This document shows, piece after piece, positions 61,445 through 64,000 of a stretch of 64,000 nucleotides of DNA. Where the stretch lies: assembly GCF_018320785.1 (NCBI RefSeq), contig NC_054867.1, positions 29,763,855-29,827,854 of the forward strand. Direction: 5' to 3'. The notes beneath the pieces were generated by a model. The model was not told the origin of the DNA. It did not search any database and worked only from the letters and a program-made list of their open reading frames with translations. Source of the stretch: Cheilinus undulatus. Lineage: Eukaryota; Chordata; Actinopteri; Labriformes; Labridae. The stretch's first letter is position 1. Each line of letters opens with the position of its first letter. Both the position numbers and the translations under genes were made by a program.

Positions 61445-62095
61445 CAGGTGTATAGAATCAAGTGACTAGCCATGCAGTCTCCATTTGCAAACATTTATGA
61501 TACAAAATTGGTCGTTCCGAAGAGCCCAGTCAGTTCAAGTGTGGTACCGTGATGGATGCCACCTTTGCAGTAAGATGGCTTATGAAATTTCATCTCTGAT
61601 GGATATTCTTCAGTCAACTGTAAGTAGTAGTATTAGAAAATGGAGCATTTAGGAAAAACAGCATCTCAGCAATGAAGTGGAAAACCCCATGAAATCACAG
61701 AGCGAGGCGCATGGTGTGTAAAAGTTGCCAACACTCTGCTGGTTCAATTGCTGTATAGTTCTGAAATTCATTCACTCAATTCGTTCACTGAGTTCTGACT
61801 TTAATCCCATCCATACCTTTGAGATGAACTGTAATGGAGGCTGCAAGGCAGGCCTTCATGGCCAGCATTAATGCCTCACCTAATAGATGCTCTTCAGAAT
61901 GAATGGGCACAAATTCCCACATAAACACTCCAAAATCCTGTGGAAAGTCTTGCAAGAAGAATGGAGGCTGTTATAGCTGCAAAAGAGGGGCAACTCTATA
62001 TGAAAGTACATGTATTTCAATACAATGTCATTACAGTCCTTATTGGTGTAATAGTCGGGTGGCTGAAAATTTTTGTCCACATGGTGTATTTCCAC
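61445..62095 (+). mobile_element. Internally deleted Tc1-like transposon remnant (third family)
   Basis: The first part corresponds to the N-terminal half of a Tc1-type transposase gene ('gtggtaccgtgatggatgcc', 'tcttcagtcaactgtaag', 'cagcatctcagcaatgaag'). The later part corresponds to its C-terminal end ('cttcagaatgaatgggcac', 'aattcccacataaacactcc', 'ggaggctgttatagctgcaa', 'gaggggcaactctatatg'). The catalytic centre between them is missing. The right end 'aatttttgtccacatggtgta' resembles the terminal repeat. The left terminus is not clear. Confidence 0.7.
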
Positions 62096-64000
62096 AGAGT
62101 AATGTTGTCCTCTCTGCCATAGTTTAATCAGCTGGCAGGCCCGCCCTCAGAAGAGGAAGAAGGACATGGACCGTCCCTAGATGTCATTTAAAAATATCAA
62201 GGCATGCACGCTGGCTTAGTTGCACCAATTAGGCTAGCCTCCAGGCTCACATTAACCTCTTGGGCCTGAGCTTTTGGAGCTGACAGAGAAAAAGTTTGTT
62301 GCAGGTCCCAGTGTGGCTACACACATTACTGACCTGAAATTAGGTGTATAGGGCCCGTCCATGCTGTTAACGTTAAAGTAAATGAAAAATGGCCTCTTTG
62401 TACCTATAGAATAGGGGTTTCTATTTTAAACAGGCAACAGTAAGAAGAATGTGCATGCTTTTTAAATTTTCTTTTGTTCTTACTTTTTAGTACGTAATGT
62501 TGAGTGTTTAGACTTAAAATAAAACCTGGTTATCATCGCATAAATTTAGGATAGACCAGGCCATTGATAACCTCAATGGGCCCCTCCATAAAGCTGGGTC
62601 ATAGATAGCTTTCCCCTTTTCCCCTCTTATGGGCAGCCTTAGCTACACATTGGTTTGGTAAGAGTGGTAAGAGAGGAACAGAAACAGCCAGTGCTTCAGG
62701 GATTTCCTGTTTGGCAGCAAATATTAAAGGAAAATAGGGCAATGTTTCCACTACTGTTATGAAAGTTACTATTAACTAATTCCTTGTATTGCGAAACAAT
62801 ACCATACGTGTTACAACAAAGTGTCTGAGTAAACTAATGGATTACTCTTGGTGAGTTAATGTTTTAGTATATTCTTATCACGGAGCTGTAGTATTTTGAA
62901 GACCATAGCTTTAACTAAGCAGATGGACTGACCAGACTCCATGTCTGTCATCATGCAAATCTGTCTTGCAAATGTCCAATCCAAAATGTCTGTGCTGAAC
63001 CAAAAACTGTTTGAACCAATCAGCATCAACAACTGCTTACTGCTGGAACCGATGGCATCCTATGGGTACAGCATAGATTTTGATTGAGGAAATAGGGATA
63101 AAGTTATCCAAAGGTTGTGTCAAGTTATACTCACATGAGATTGCAGCATTGAGTGACAATATTCAGCACAAGAATTTGGATCAACTGCAAAGAGGACCAA
63201 AAGTCAATGGTGCTAGCACTGTAAATAGAGATGATTTTGGAGTTTCTTTTGCACACAAAAAACTGCTTTTATACTCTGTATCATGTGCTGTTGGACTGTA
63301 TATCAGCGGTAATGATTTGATTCTTGTCCTATCAGATTACTTGAGGCAAACTACTGTTTTATCATATTACACAAGTACATCTTAACTTTTAAATGAGATC
63401 TTTAAGAAAATAGGTCACTCGTTAAGTTTCCCTACTGCCTGTTGCCTCAGGGCCGTTCAGTGCCTGTACATCTCGGCTGCATACATTATATACACTGCCT
63501 TTCAAACATGGTTTTTCTCTCAGTCTCTCTCTACATTATGTATCTCTGACTGCACTGTACATCAGAGGAAGAGTGGCTGTCTCAGGGCTCTGTGGGGCAG
63601 CTGGACTGAAATGAGCAGAGCAGAGCAGGGAGACATTTTAGTGGTCTGTCATTGATGGAGGGGATGCACTGTACACAAGCACACATATATCGGAGCTGCT
63701 CGTCAGTGGTCAGCACTCCTGCTTCCATTCTTACTGAATGATTTAAGAGGAGACTCCAGGGCCCAGCAGGTGTTTCAATTCTACAGGATGAAAAATGGAT
63801 GGTTTTATGTTACGCTTAGCAGCCGTGTTACTGTAAGCATGTAAGAGAAATATTCTCAAACACAATTTTCCATGTGTAAAGTCTAAGTTCAATGTTCAAC
63901 AATGACAGTTCCTGTTACCAAAACCACAAAAAATGAACATATATTAAAGCTCAGGGTGAGATCTTGGGTGCTCTTACATCCAGTTTGAATATTTACCGCT

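Larger units (their letters stand above)
31223..64000 (+). other. KCNB1 intron 1 (at least 32.8 kb)
   Basis: A very long intron between the T1 exon and the pore exon is typical of vertebrate KCNB1. ORFs on both strands are short and lack family signatures, apart from the transposon-derived relics listed separately. Stretches not given their own entry (for example 31.3-33.3, 35.7-37.1, 38-40, 41-42.1, 50-54, 57.5-61.4 and 62.1-64 kb) show no gene or repeat I can name beyond short CA- or GA-rich runs (38413-38430; 50610-50630). Confidence 0.8.

Overview
This is eukaryotic, almost certainly teleost fish, nuclear DNA, and probably percomorph. It carries vertebrate genes split by GT-AG introns, an AT-rich background, and typical fish repeats: Tc1-like transposons, hAT-type miniature elements, tRNA-derived SINEs and LINE tails. 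Three protein-coding genes lie head to tail on the + strand. None is seen on the - strand.

Region 1 (start to ~16.1 kb) is THUMPD3, the tRNA guanine-N2-methyltransferase. Nine coding exons join in frame to a 490-residue protein (264-15798), followed by a poly(A) signal at 16118. Its 6.7 kb intron 4 holds a dead Tc1-like element, a second Tc1-like remnant and a LINE-type 3' tail back to back, and further on a short 'cctccgcc' repeat. Other introns hold a hAT-type miniature element and a SINE.

Region 2 (~16.1-27.1 kb) is PTGIS (prostacyclin synthase, CYP8A1). Ten exons join in frame to 480 residues (17958-26939), with a poly(A) signal at 27075. The short gap between THUMPD3 and PTGIS is half filled by a hAT-type element with an 8-bp target duplication. 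The last 300 bp before PTGIS hold a palindromic kB-like site, a full CRE and a TATA-like box.

Region 3 (~27.2-64 kb) is the 5' end of KCNB1 (Kv2.1). A GC-rich putative promoter with a non-coding exon is followed by the first coding exon (30671-31222), which encodes the cytoplasmic N-terminus and T1 domain with its zinc motif. It stops at the expected splice donor before S1. The remaining ~32.8 kb is intron 1 and the gene continues beyond the window. The intron has no convincing coding exon. It contains SINEs, LINE and Tc1 remnants, a relic of a multicopy fish ORF, a striking AGCT-rich array at 42.2-42.7 kb, a 330-bp tandem duplication, and two diverged copies of one sequence 12.7 kb apart. 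A cluster of REST/NRSF half-sites lies about 1.9 kb upstream of the KCNB1 start codon.

The three genes do not form a pathway: tRNA modification, prostanoid synthesis and a neuronal potassium channel. PTGIS-KCNB1 adjacency is a known vertebrate arrangement. No new multi-gene system was found; the most interesting signals are regulatory or structural features of non-coding DNA. All calls were made by eye, without database searches.
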